Origin: Zerene cesonia
Taxonomy: Eukaryota > Arthropoda > Insecta > Lepidoptera > Pieridae
Length of the DNA stretch: 64,000 nt
NCBI RefSeq assembly: GCF_012273895.1
Contig: NC_052102.1
Location: 4,238,917-4,302,916, forward strand
Direction of reading: 5' to 3'
Position numbers and translations under genes: made by a program. The number at the start of each line of letters is the position of its first letter. The first letter of the stretch is position 1. Shown here piece after piece: positions 12,073 to 23,759 of this stretch. Below the pieces are notes generated by a model that was not told the DNA's origin, made no database searches, and worked only from the letters and a program-made list of their open reading frames with translations.

Positions 12073-15001
12073 CTAATAACCACAGGTAAGTAAATAATCT
12101 CCTAACTTCTCAACTACGGATGCGGCCTGTTGGGGTTGAATAGGTTCTTCGTAGAGAGAAATTACGATGGCTGTGAACAAAACTCAAATTGTATTTCGTG
12201 AACGTAATTTTTAAAGTGTAACAAAATCTTTATACCACTAACAAAGGGAGTTTTCTATAATATTAGAAGATTGCAGTGTTGTCTCGTGTGTCATAGTAAA
12301 CATACCCTGCTGTGTTTTCATGCAATGCACGCCGACTTTGCCGAGCTTTGCGCGAATAATACGGTCTGTGCCACTGAGGTAGATGTACCGCGTGCCCGCT
12401 ATCGTCACGCCGCCGCTTGTAAGGAGTGATTCATTTTCATAGCCAGCCGCGATTTTCGCAACTTCATCTTTTGATATCTGTTAACAAGTTAGTTGAGTGA
12501 ATTTTACATGCGTAATAGATGTCTTTTTTGAATTTCCAGAATTTTTGGTTTTTTCATAAAGTAATAGCGGGCAACTGAGCTCGTAGTTCGCCTGATGCTA
12601 ACCAATCACCACCGCCCATGGCCATTTGCAGAGATAGGGCGGCTTCAAATGACGTGCCAGATTTTAAATAGTGGAGGTTAAGGAAAGGATTGACGGGAAT
12701 AAAGTTATCTGTTAAAAGTTAAAGTTTTCATAGTGTATACAAGACAAAATCATATAAAGATGTTACTGAAATATGACATAAGAGAGTAAAAAATTTTAAA
12801 GTAAATGAGTTATATAATATTAATAGTGTGTTATTAAATTTGAGAATAAATTTTACTGAAATGTGAAATAAGCAAGTAAAACATTTAAAATGTAAATGAG
12901 TTATATAATATTAATAGTATGTTATATGTTATTAAATTTGAGAATAAAATTTTCAGATGTGATAATTTATAAATTTCTTATTAATATCTATACAAGTAAT
13001 GAAACAATAATCAGAGAATTTCTGTACATAAAATATATTTATAGAGTAGTTAATAGGCAATTTTATGTTTTATAGACCCCAAAACAATTAGTTGTAATAA
13101 TTGTATCAATAAGTGACTCAATGCAGAATTTTGACAAGAGCTTACAGTATAATAGGCAATATTAGGTTTAACTTATAGGCTACACTGTATTTAAAAGTAG
13201 GGAAAAAAAATATTTCTCAAAACCTGTTATTATTTGAGGAGTCATTGGATTGGTCTTAAAAAAGGTCTCGTTTTTTGCAAAAATGAATAATTGACGAGAT
13301 AAACGCACCTATAGTCATAAAAATTGTCATGCCACAAAGCACAAAATATTATATTCCATGCAAGCAAAGCTGCAGGTAGAATCTAGTTTTTCACCTGCAG
13401 CTTAACTAGATAAGCCAATATATGTATGAAAAATATGTATGAGCAAAATGGTAGATTTAGGTTGTTGGGCTTTTTATACTTAATTCTTTAATGGATTTTA
13501 CTTATCTAAAAATAAAGAATTTTACCCATTATAACTGGATAACACTCTTGTGAATCATTGTACTATTATAAATAAGTATCCCATAACATTATCAAGTCAA
13601 AAGAATGAAAAATATATCAGATTGCAACAATTGTGAGTATAAATATAAATAACTTATTACCTATAAATAATGTTAAGCAGTTAATCATTAAAAATTTCAA
13701 TTATATAACTTTACATCTCTTCTGTTATAGTTTATTATGAACATCTTATATTTATTTAGTTTTCAATACATATAAGAGGAAATAAGAACATACAGGTATG
13801 GGTGAAAATGAATAGATGTTTATGTTAAAATAATTGTATTTAATGTAATAGAAAAATATGCCTAATTAATGTAATAGAAAAATATGTTGAAATCGATATT
13901 GTTAAAATAACCTAACTACTAAATCCCTCTATAGATTGTTTAATCAATGGGAAATGGTTATTTTTTTCACATAAAGAACATTTCTACTATTACTATTTAA
14001 TAATGAAAAGTATAAGTAGTAATCAATTACTCCTTCTTATTTAAAATTTCTATAAAGCTTAATTTACTTAGTCACTTTTTAAATGTTTCCAATTTTTAAC
14101 AATAGATTCTACATATATATCACAATGAGGTGGCACATTGCCCGATCCTTATCTTCCATTATCTAAAAAAATATTTATGGATAATATTAAATTAATATAA
14201 ATACAAGGAGTGGTACTTTTTAAATTGAAATCCGATGACATCATCAAGTTTGGCGTCTACTAAATCGATTACGCCTCAGTATTGAACAAATAGAATAAGC
14301 ATGGTGTAAGTATATGAAAATGTTCAAGTTATAATAGAATTGCATAAAGTGCATAATAATGAAATTCAACGCAAATAGTTGCGATCGGCGATGACTCACT
14401 ATGGTGCGTTCTTGATAATGGGGGGATGGCGTAGAAAAGAAAATAACGAATGCAATTTTTAAATAATTTTGGGAGAATCTCTAGTCTGTAGTGTTATAAT
14501 CAATAACAATATTTTTCATGTTTTTGTCAATAATAGGCGTCGGCGACGTGTAACATTGACCCGACTCTTGGCCAAAAGTACCGGCCGGCACTACAAACTC
14601 GATAATTAACGCCTAGTTAACTAAGAAATCTGTTAATAATATACCAACTAGTAGTTATATAAAATTCAGATGTTCAAAATAAAATTAATGGTGTCTTCAA
14701 AAATATCATGACACGCTAAATATCATTTTCCAATAGGAACAGGTTGCTACCACATGTCGCCATCTTGTCAACTTGCCGGATTGGTCATTTAAAAAATTTA
14801 AAATTGAGATTGAATTCACCTTTTTTTTCAATTATCACTAAAAGATGTCTTGTTCTTTCACAAAACACAAAGAACTAAAAAATAACTTACGTCGAAGCCT
14901 TCGGACTTGGCCCAGACATTTCCATCATGACCGGCAATTGCAGCCTTTGTGACACACCTGGATGCAATTAACTGTTTGTCAACATAATCTTGCCAGCTCA
15001 T
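12073..15001 (-). CDS. chic: Profilin (chickadee orthologue), complete
   Basis: Profilin binds monomeric actin, speeds ADP-ATP exchange and delivers actin to formins and other proline-rich partners in the cytoplasm. The coding exons on the minus strand are 14891..15001, 12306..12477 and 12073..12170. They total 126 codons plus stop, the usual length for insect profilin. The start is MSWQDYVDKQLIASRCVTKA, the conserved N-terminal helix whose Trp and Tyr line the poly-proline site. The middle has TRYIYLSGTDRIIRAKLGK, and the end is VEKLGDYLLTCGY, the conserved C-terminal helix. All introns have GT-AG ends and phases match. The first intron, 2.4 kb, holds a 90-bp tandem duplication and a repeat fragment. 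The start codon lies 892 bp from the divergent eIF4A start codon. Identification is firm; only the UTR limits are uncertain. Confidence 0.95.
12575..12695 (+). repeat. Lepidopteran repeat fragment (GTTCGCCTGATG type)
   Basis: It contains GTAGTTCGCCTGATGCTAA, CAATCACCACCGCCCATGG and a following CATTTGCAGAG segment. This sequence is shared with the block at 30190 and familiar from many lepidopteran introns. It lies in profilin intron 1. Confidence 0.6.
12763..12951. repeat. Tandem duplication, unit about 90 bp, two copies
   Basis: Copy one begins at 12763 and copy two at 12853. Both start TTACTGAAAT and share GTAAATGAGTTATATAATAT, then TTATTAAATTTGAGAATAAA. The second has a short extra TATGTTA. 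The duplication is in profilin intron 1. Confidence 0.8.
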
Positions 15002-15892
15002 TTTGCTTAAGTTCTTACAAATTAAAACTAAACTTTGCTATAACACAGTCTTATCGCTGCAACGAGCTAACGCTCCACACGAACAAAAAGCACTGCCGTT
15101 TCAAAATGGCAGCATGCACATAGACACGACAGGATGTGCTTTCTACCAACATAACCACAATAACGGTACGTTCATAATTTTTAAGTTTTCAACAAACCGT
15201 TTCGTTTTCTCGCAAATGTGATTTGTAAAGGTAATAAACATTATTATGATATATAATTGTACTATTTTTGATTACTACAGTATATAATAGAAGTATAAGT
15301 TATAAGAAAAGAAATTAAAAAAAAATATACCTTTTCAAGTAAGTACTTTCAATTTACGAATAATTATAATTTATACACAAATTTTCACAACAGGATAAAA
15401 AGTACAGTTTAAACAATTGTAACGAAGAAAACGCTTGTCATGTGTTGCAACTACCGTGCTTAAGTGATATTTACAATAAATAAATTGATGGCCCTATTAA
15501 TAAAAAAAAATAAATACCTAGAAATAAAGTAATGTATTTTTGTAAGGTTGCGTTCATTATTTTTTAATGTATACTTTACATCTACTCGTTAGAAACATAG
15601 ACAAAATGTCACCGATCAATAGTGGCAGTTACTAAGGTGTTGCCTACTACAAATAAGACCTCAGTATTTCCGTCGTTTTATTTCCTATTAAATTAGTAAT
15701 TCCAACATCTCCGTAATTATAAACATTATTAAAAATTATTGTGCTTTAATAATCATTTACTAATATTAAAAATTTGATCCATATCCCTATAAAACTCGAA
15801 AATCTGTTTAAGTATATAACCATAAAAAAAGCTTTTGCTAAACTTAACTTGACCTTGCTAGTTCTTTTCCGTTCAGCTACCGCGATTGGAAC
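15002..15892. promoter_or_regulatory. Shared head-to-head promoter interval, profilin / eIF4A
   Basis: Only 891 bp separate the divergent profilin and eIF4A start codons, so both core promoters and 5' UTRs must lie here unless an upstream exon was missed. No canonical TATA box is convincing on either side. A pyrimidine run TTCTTTTCCGTTCAG at about 15862-15876, just before the eIF4A start, would fit an initiator or short pyrimidine-start leader. The interval is otherwise AT-rich with no ORF of note. Confidence 0.6.
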
Positions 15893-18800
15893 ATGTCTTA
15901 TTCACCTGAAAGAAGGTAAGATAAGTTTTATGATTAATTTTAGCAGTGTTTAATGAAAGAATAGTGTATGAGAAGTGCATAAATATTATAAAATCTAAAA
16001 TAATATGTGGTAATAGAGGTCCTTTCATAGTTATTGTATAAAATTATTCTCTCCACGGTTGCCGATTGCCAACATGGCGCTGGTAGGAAGAACATTATTA
16101 CTAATCCGGCTCAGTGCACGTGTTTTTGTCATGAAAACGATTTTTTATTCTTGATTCAGGCTATTAATGAAATTATCAAAATCTATGGATAAAATTATTG
16201 TGTTAGGTTGGTTTCATTAAAAAAATGCGTATTACATGCATTAGAAATGCCAATTTGACAGTTCTGAAATTTTAATTGATTTTGCTTATTCATTGCATTA
16301 CCATGTAAAAAACACGATTACTTACTGTATGTTAAATAATTTCGTTAAACAGATCGGACGATTGGACAGACGACTCCAAAAATGGCCCCGCTAAAGATCA
16401 AGGCTATGACGGCCCTCCCGGCATGGAGCCTGGTGGAGCTCTCGACACAAATTGGGACGAAGTTGTGGAAAGCTTCGATGACATGAATTTGAAAGAAGAA
16501 TTGTTGAGAGGAATATATGCTTACGGTTTTGAGAAACCGTCTGCTATTCAACAACGCGCTATAATGCCTTGCATTCAAGGCCGTGATGTTATAGCTCAAG
16601 CTCAGTCAGGAACTGGCAAAACGGCTACTTTCTCGATTTCAATTCTTCAACAAATTGATACCAGTATTCGTGAATGTCAAGCTCTTATTTTGGCACCAAC
16701 TAGAGAGTTAGCTCAACAGATTCAAAAGGTATTGTGTTAATCTTTTGTTCTCACATTAATTGCCCAGTGAATCATACATATAATAATTAATTATATTATT
16801 CCAGGTGGTGATAGCCCTTGGCGATCATTTAAATGCTAAATGCCATGCTTGCATTGGTGGAACCAATGTACGGGAGGATATGCGTCAATTGGAGAGTGGT
16901 GTCCACGTGGTGGTTGGAACCCCAGGCCGTGTATATGATATGATTACTCGTCGTGCACTTAGGGCCAACACTATCAAGCTCTTTGTACTTGATGAGGCTG
17001 ATGAAATGTTGTCTAGGGGGTGAGTCATTCATTACTATTGTTTTTCAATTGTTCTCACTCAACATTCCATTTAAACTCAAATAATTATTTGTTTACTTTG
17101 AATTCCAGTTTCAAAGACCAAATTCATGACGTATTCAAGATGCTTTCTGCTGATGTCCAAGTTATTCTGCTATCAGCTACTATGCCCGACGATGTGTTGG
17201 AAGTGTCTCGGTGTTTCATGAGAGATCCTGTTCGTATTCTTGTGCAAAAAGAAGAGGTAGGTTTTAATAATTATTGTTTCTTATTATTCTACAAACCATC
17301 TAATATTGTAAAATTGCTGAAATATTTGGTTACCTTGAACACACGCAAGATAATTAAATTATATGATATATTGATCTTTTTAGAGGCCATGTAACTACAT
17401 TAGTTATGTAATATATGATATTAATATGTTTTCTTTTTGATAAAAAGATTTTAATTTGTGCTTGATTCAGGTATATTTTTGTAACTTCATTATTAATTTT
17501 ATGTTATATTGCATTTATATTCTAGCTTACCCTGGAAGGTATTAAACAATTCTTTATCTCCATTGACCAAGAAGAGTGGAAGTTGGATACTCTTTGTGAC
17601 TTGTATGATACACTATCAATTGCTCAGGCTGTAATTTTCTGCAACACCCGTCGCAAGGTCAGTGTATTTATTAATAATAAACTGAACAGAGAGATTGCAT
17701 CTTAACATAATTTAAATTATATGAGACAATTCTAAGTAGGTGTCATGTGGATTTGTCAATTGAGATTATTTAATGGGTAAAAAAAAGGGCATAGTTATAT
17801 AAGGCACCCTAATATCAGGAACTACTTGATCAATATCAAAAACTCTTTCTCTCACTGTTGGATATGTGCATGACCCTTTATTGTTAAAGCCTATATATTT
17901 ATGTATCACAGCCTAGGATGTACAGTGAATATATAAAGCAATTTTTCTGTTGTTGCTAGACTAAGTAAATACTATATGTTCATGCATAGAAATAAGGATG
18001 TAATGTTTGTAGATAAAATTTTCAGTTTACCTTATATTTTGTAATTTTAAGAACCTTTTGTCTGAGATGTTTTTTTTTTTTTGCTATGGTTCAGCAAAAT
18101 GACGTGATTTCGAATCCTGCTGTGTAATATATATTATTTTTATTAAAAAGTTTCTCATTGATAAAGCATGTGTATGAAAAAAATTGTGAGAAAGAAAAAC
18201 ATTTCTTTGATAAATTATCAGTCTGAACATGTTACTACTGCATGGATGTTGTCTCTTATGAGGGTTCTGGTTATCCATCATGCTCGGCAAGTGCTGCGTG
18301 CTAAATGTTGCATGATATCAAACTTAACTTTTAGACAAGCTGGTTGCCTCATGTTTTCCTTTACTATTTAGAGTGTGTATGTTTATAAACAATGTGCAGA
18401 TAAATTTAAAAATCAATATCTTAGCAATTGCAAGACCAAGATCAAATCCACTCAGACCACTGACCTTGATAAATTATGTTATATCTAATTTTATAAGCCA
18501 CATCTAGAGGTTTAGGATTATCTATGTCACATAAATATATTATGTTTTCTTCGTAGGTTGACTGGCTCACAGAATCCATGCATGAGCGTGATTTCACTGT
18601 GTCTGCCATGCACGGTGACATGGAACAGCGCGAGCGTGAGGTGATCATGCGGCAGTTCCGTACTGGTTCTTCCAGAGTACTTATTACCACCGACCTTCTT
18701 GCTCGTGGTATTGATGTGCAACAAGTTTCTTGCGTTATCAACTATGATTTACCAACTAATCGTGAAAATTACATTCATAGGTATGTACTAATTACCATCT

Positions 18801-19130
18801 ATGGCATTTTAAGGTTTCCTATAATAGTTTTGTTGATTTTTTATTTAGCTATTAAATGTACCGCGACACGATAGGCGTGTCACAATAGTTGCGCCGTCAC
18901 TGCTCTTCTATAATAATGTGATTTGCATATTTTATAAAAATAAGAGTGACTGCACTCCAACATTTAAATTCTTCATTATTTACAGGATTGGAAGAGGTGG
19001 CCGTTTCGGTCGTAAGGGAATTGCTATTAACTTCGTGACTGAAACTGACAAGAGGGCGTTAAAAGATATTGAGGAATTCTACCACACTACTATTACTGAA
19101 ATGCCCAGCGATGTGGCCAACCTTATCTGA
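15893..19130 (+). CDS. eIF4A: Eukaryotic initiation factor 4A (DEAD-box RNA helicase), complete
   Basis: This is the ATP-dependent RNA helicase of the eIF4F cap-binding complex; it unwinds 5' UTR structure for 40S loading in the cytoplasm. Seven coding exons, 15893..15915, 16353..16728, 16805..17019, 17109..17256, 17526..17657, 18557..18780 and 18986..19130, add up to 420 codons plus stop, the expected insect length. All have GT-AG introns and consistent phases. Visible motifs: Walker A AQSGTGKT (residues 91-98), PTRELA (123-128), DEAD (196-199), SAT (227-229) and HRIGRGGR (372-379). The protein ends MPSDVANLI, the classic eIF4A C-terminus. The first coding exon is only 23 nt (MSYSPER plus two bases), so ORF scans miss it. 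It is divergent from profilin. Intron 5 (about 0.9 kb) is the longest. Identification is firm. Confidence 0.97.
16060..16125 (+). promoter_or_regulatory. Possible YY1/Pho-like element in eIF4A intron 1
   Basis: GCCAACATGGCGCTGGTAGG at about 16068-16087 carries the GCCAT/ATGGCG core typical of YY1-family (Drosophila Pho) sites. It stands out as GC-rich in an AT-rich first intron close to the promoter. It also opens a 26-codon ATG frame, which I regard as chance. Weakly supported. Confidence 0.25.
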
Positions 19131-19521
19131 GGTGCCTACGCATTCCGGTTTATACTTTTGTGTCCTGCATTCTATTGCGATATTTATACAGTGTGAGTAT
19201 TAGGAGCTGCCTTCCAAGTACCGCTGTGCTGATTTTTTATTGGAACTCATTTCATTTGGACCGATATTTGTTTTAGTTTAATTAATTGAATGCATTATAC
19301 TATTATAGTCTTATATTATAAGTTTAATTTACATTATAGGCGTAAGACCGGCTCGGCCGGATGGCCCCCGTTCCGCGTAGACCTCTCTGTCACTTGCAGA
19401 GGGGTCTCATCGGGTACTGGAGAGGCTATTTCAATCACAAAAGTACTAGAAGGAAATAATGTATTGTAACCTCTTTTTTCCAGTTGTACATAATATGGTA
19501 ACTGTTTTTTGTAATTCAGTA

Positions 19522-19527
19522 AATAAA
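19522..19527 (+). terminator. Candidate poly(A) signal of eIF4A
   Basis: AATAAA about 390 bp past the eIF4A stop. A second AATAAA occurs at 19696-19701. Either could serve, and alternative 3' ends are possible. Confidence 0.4.
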
Positions 19528-21149
19528 TATAATTAAACATCAATTGGTATTTATTATTGAAGAGGATTTGTAGCACTCCAATCCCGATCGGAACCTTAAT
19601 TTCATAAAAATTCTTGTATTGAGCTGTAAAAATTTTTGTTTACAGAAGATCTACCAACTCGCCTGAACACACTATGGAAACAACTATGTGGAAATAATAA
19701 ATCAAAATTTCCTCAATATGTTCATTACTTTCTTTTTATGGGCCCTATGTTTTGTCCTTATTGGTATCCATCCTATTTCCTGTTATTTTGACCCCCAGTA
19801 TGTATTCATATATTGTGGCTCTTAATCTATCTCCAAAATCTGTTTTACAACTTTTTCTTTTATTGTTTTCTACATGGTTTTTGTTCATTTCGATTAATTT
19901 TATATTTTTCGAATAAATTAATTTTAAAATAACATGAAGTTGGTGATTAAGGTTCCTGTATACAATTATTTAGAATAAAATATAATAGTCTAAATGTTTA
20001 TTGTGAATTCTCTTTCAAATAATATACTAATAAAACATGTAAGCACACTAGCAAAGTTATTGTTCAGTTTTTAGTACTATATGCAAATAATCATAAAATA
20101 CATATTATGTACAATTAAAGAATTATAATAATAAAAGTAAATAATATCTTGTATATATTTATAGATTTCGGATTTCCTGTGACACATCTTAATTATTATA
20201 AAATAGAAAATAATTCTAAGACATTAGTACACCTAACCTGCAAGTTCACTATGTATGTATTCAATTTGTTAATATACATTAAATAAAATTAAATTTCTAC
20301 AAAGGTCAACATCCAAATTTAAAAATGGGACCAAAGGATAAAAAATTCTTTCAAATACCTACAAGGAAGAATCGTGTCAATCTATAGAAAACCATGGAGT
20401 TATCGTGTAACGAAAAAGAGTAGCAAAAAAATTGCAATTGAAAATGCTTCGATTTTGGGAGCTGTTTATTTAAAAAGAAATAAAAGTGCAAAACTGGCAA
20501 TTTTTGCTTTTTCTAGCTGAACATTACTAGTTAGGAGCGCTAGTTTTGCTTAACGTGGTAACACGCGTGGATCTTTTATACTTACTTCTTTCCATGGTAA
20601 GATGATTATCAAAAAGGAACTCAGATAAACCATGAACACAATGAATAGTGTGCATATGGGCACAGAATAATAAGTATATGGGTTAGGTTAGTATGACTGG
20701 ACATTCTAAAACGAATTGAAATATATACTTACCTAGACAATTTTTTTTTTACGGTTTGGATTTCCATTAAACCAATATCTATATATTTATATTATGAAAT
20801 ATAGATGTTTCATAGACCCCTAAACAATACTTTTTTTCTGTCTGTTTACTTGTACATCAATTAAGGCAAACCCATCGGAGTGATTTTGACAAACTAAGGT
20901 GATGGACCAATAAATAGTAGTTACAACTACCAACTTTAGCTATAGGTAGATAACACATTATATTGAAAAAATAATTATGCCATGTATTATTTTTAACAGG
21001 TAAATAAAAAAATAAATTTGCAAACCTTGTAAATATAGTCATTCAGCTAGTTTCTAGTAAAAATCGTCGTCAAATTTCTAGTTTCCAAAATTGCCCGTTA
21101 TGATTTAGCCAAATAAATTTAATTTGTAAGTTGCGTAAGAACGCGTGAG

Positions 21150-21545
21150 CGTAGAACCGAGGGTCGGAATCAATTCCACTAACAAAAACATGACACGTCT
21201 GGCACATAGATTATACACTTATATACTGGTCTGGCACGACAAAGAAGACCGATCACCTACTTGTCACTACAGAGAAAATCAATCAGTGGAACAAAGGTGT
21301 GATGCATCTGCCGAATACCCGAAAAGGCGAAATATGCTATAAGTAAGTAAACCAATATGAACAGATAATTATCTTGAAGTAGGAAGACATTTTAAAGTGG
21401 GATAATCTTGCAAGGGTATGCATACCCAGGACTCCCGGGCGGCGGCCGTGGATTATGTCCGATTCCTACCGACTAAAACCCCACTGCTCCGTCGACAACT
21501 CACGACTGAAGACCAGACCACTGAAGGCTACGTGTAGGACCTGGC
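21150..21545. repeat. Probable remnant of an unclassified interspersed element
   Basis: Two segments, 21150-21345 (with GGCACGACAAAGAAGACCGA) and 21415-21545 (with CCGGGCGGCGGCCGTGG and a run of GAC/CCAC words ending GACCTGGCCCC), have exon-like composition but no sustained reading frame. They run directly into the palindromes at 21548. I read them as remains of a mobile element, possibly from a LINE. The family is not identified. Confidence 0.35.
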
Positions 21546-21547
21546 CC

Positions 21548-21611
21548 CTATTTTCCACTATATAGTGGAAAATAGAATGTTTTTACGTTTAATCATTAAA
21601 CGTAAAAACAT
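21548..21611. repeat. Two adjacent near-perfect palindromes
   Basis: The first, 21548-21575, is a perfect 28-bp palindrome centred on TATATA with no loop (arms CTATTTTCCAC / GTGGAAAATAG). The second, 21577-21611, has 17-bp perfect arms (ATGTTTTTACGTTTAAT and its reverse complement) around a single C. One base separates them, and a TATG microsatellite follows. Seen directly; the origin is probably a foldback element or an inverted duplication. Confidence 0.85.
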
Positions 21612-22148
21612 GTATATATATGTATGTATGTATGTATATATATGAAAAGAAGAAATTGTAGTAGTGTTTACCAGTCTGGATTTAATTTTCTTCTTTGAAG
21701 GTTGAATTTTAAGTTCTAAATCGCAACCTCCATAGACCAGGGCCGCCTTTTATGCACTCGGTATCCTATTTGGATTCGTTATTTTATTTTATAGATTATG
21801 TAATGGGGTTGAATAATAATAGTCCACTGGCATATCAATGTATAGTGATAATGCCGCTGGTATGATATAGGTAGTGTTTTAAATATGTGAATACATATAT
21901 AATGGTGGCCCCCCGATTTCCCTCTAATTCTGGTTCTGGTAAAAAGAAAGAAAAAACATCATTAGAATAATAAACTTTATTCTTTTCAACAATAATAAAA
22001 TTATATGCCAAGCAAAATAACATCACAGTCTTATAGGAGGACTTATATACACAAACATTTAAATGCTTACTTACTAATAAATCAATGTCTTACTCTCAGT
22101 AATATTTATTCTTATCAATAGTGCATACAATAATATTTTTAACAGATA

Positions 22149-23324
22149 TCATAAAAATGCAAATAAAAGTATGAGTAACAACACTGAAACTGGAAATATT
22201 ATATAAATAGACATTCTAGGATGACAAACAGACATAAGAATGGAAGTATCATCATCATTTCTCAATCCATCTTTTGTAGGTACTTCTACAATAACTAACT
22301 CATCACTGAACATTTCAATGTTGAAAGAACAGTCTGTTTTATTTAAACATACCTTAGAATCTGACATATTTGAATATAGGAAGATTGGTTTGTAAATATC
22401 AAATATTGCATGAACATCATTCACAACAAAGTCATTATCGCTATAAAATATATAGTAATAATATCCGTCAGATGTAACTTCATGAATAACTTTAAGTGTT
22501 GTAGTTTCTTCTAAATATTTGGTGTTATTGCATTGCATTGAATATGGAAAATATTCATTTATGAGTATATTTTTATTATAACATAAATGCAGGTTGTTTT
22601 CAAAGCTGGATACAGATGCATCTTCTTGTAGCTTTGATGTATTAAAAGCATTACCTCCATGGTTAACGCCAGTGTCTAATATTGTGTTAGGGTTATGTAT
22701 TGAGGGATTGAGTGTATCACGCTTTTCCCTTTGTTTATGTAGTATTTCGGTTTCACTGACATTTTCATAAATATTTTTCTTTTTATGCATATGATTAGTA
22801 CTTAATTTCTTAATATTTTCTTTTTCAGTAGGTCTTTGTAGAGTTACCAAAACATGACCATTTTTACCAATTAGAGGAGGTTCCTGTTTATATTTACTTC
22901 CTTCTAGAATGCCACATGTATCTAATATTTTATCTCCTTTTACAATCAATATTTTTGAACCTTCATATCTAGAACAAGCTTTTAATTCAACAGTAGCCCC
23001 AGAGAATAGGTAGAACCCCCAATATTCTAATGTATCATCCGGCAAAGACATTGACTTCTTTAAAGTTATATGTTTTCTTTTTTTAGACAAACGTGGCCTA
23101 CCCTTCATTTGGAATGCATTAAATGTAGTATTCATTTTTAAGGAATGTTTTTCACAAAATATTGATGACTGACCCTTATGTATTTGTATGACATCAGAAT
23201 CTGATATTTTATACATAACATCAGCATATCTTATATGCCTAAGGTATAATGGAAATATAATGAGTATTGATGGCAAAACTGTAGTGAGCAAACAAAATGT
23301 TACAACTCTTCGCGTTCCATGCAT
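22149..23324 (-). CDS. Unrecognised 391-aa two-transmembrane, cysteine-rich protein
   Basis: The coding sequence is intronless. The protein has a hydrophobic segment near the N-terminus (about residues 7-28, signal anchor or signal peptide) and another at the very C-terminus (about 372-391) with almost nothing after it. Between them lie eight cysteines (57, 117, 137, 248, 265, 326, 332, 367) and six N-glycosylation sequons (N65, N188, N228, N266, N319, N328), so this part is probably luminal or extracellular. A basic site REKR (199-202) fits furin-type cleavage in a poorly structured middle region (about 165-240). The blocks YWGFYLFSGATVELKACSRY and GYYYYIFYSDNDFVVNDVHA look conserved and faintly recall the N-terminal and middle domains of the APD1-4 family of membrane E3 ligases. 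No RING domain follows, so I do not assign ligase activity. No function is claimed. Confidence 0.85.
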   Translation of the reverse strand: MHGTRRVVTFCLLTTVLPSILIIFPLYLRHIRYADVMYKISDSDVIQIHKGQSSIFCEKHSLKMNTTFNAFQMKGRPRLSKKRKHITLKKSMSLPDDTLEYWGFYLFSGATVELKACSRYEGSKILIVKGDKILDTCGILEGSKYKQEPPLIGKNGHVLVTLQRPTEKENIKKLSTNHMHKKKNIYENVSETEILHKQREKRDTLNPSIHNPNTILDTGVNHGGNAFNTSKLQEDASVSSFENNLHLCYNKNILINEYFPYSMQCNNTKYLEETTTLKVIHEVTSDGYYYYIFYSDNDFVVNDVHAIFDIYKPIFLYSNMSDSKVCLNKTDCSFNIEMFSDELVIVEVPTKDGLRNDDDTSILMSVCHPRMSIYIIFPVSVLLLILLFAFL

Positions 23325-23750
23325 TTTGGTACCATCTATAACACAATAAGAAAAAAATATATGTTATGATATATTCATAAAAAATAAAAGTAAAGTCATA
23401 CTAAATTAATATTTCTGAATTAAAGACAGCTTCTATTCATAATACATTTATAATGTCATAGATTGTGAGGGCAGGTAGGGTAAAAATATATTTAGGTTTA
23501 AATCTATTGAGTTAAATATCAAGATAATAATATAAAGACATCGAAAATAATTTCGATCCCTTACAATTAAATAATCATTATAGTGATTCTAATATTATGA
23601 AATTAAATGTTCTAAAATTTACGGAAAATGCTAATATTTCACAATGGTGAAAGGAAATTTAAAAATAAAGAAGTATTAAAAAATTTAAAACATACCTACT
23701 AGAACGACGACCTTGCTTTTTTATAACAACAACGGCATATTTTACACTAT
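23325..23750 (-). promoter_or_regulatory. Probable 5' UTR with intron and overlapping uORF for the 391-aa gene
   Basis: On the minus strand an acceptor TTGTGTTATAG ends at 23336 and a donor AGTAG|GTATGT lies at 23696/23695, which would remove a 360-bp 5' UTR intron. The acceptor-side exon begins with an ATG at 23335, out of frame with the main start at 23324. It reads 11 codons and then a stop, ending at about 23300 inside the main ORF. If spliced this way, the uORF overlaps the main start codon. Confidence 0.45.
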
Positions 23751-23759
23751 TCTAACTAT

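Larger units (their letters stand above)
19702..22075. other. Intergenic, eIF4A to the 391-aa gene (convergent)
   Basis: No coding region is supported. The stretch is AT-rich. It holds a repeat-like segment at 21150-21345, a GC-richer segment at 21415-21545, two adjacent palindromes at 21548-21611 and a (TATG)n microsatellite at about 21612-21645. A TTTATT at 21976-21981 is a candidate minus-strand poly(A) signal for the next gene, as is 22105-22110. Confidence 0.5.

Noticed and set aside
15003..15221. 72-codon plus-strand frame upstream of profilin
   Set aside because: It lies in the profilin 5' UTR and promoter on the opposite strand and has no recognisable features.
18168..18371. Open frame within eIF4A intron 5
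   Set aside because: It lies wholly inside an intron whose ends are fixed by the conserved helicase sequence on either side.
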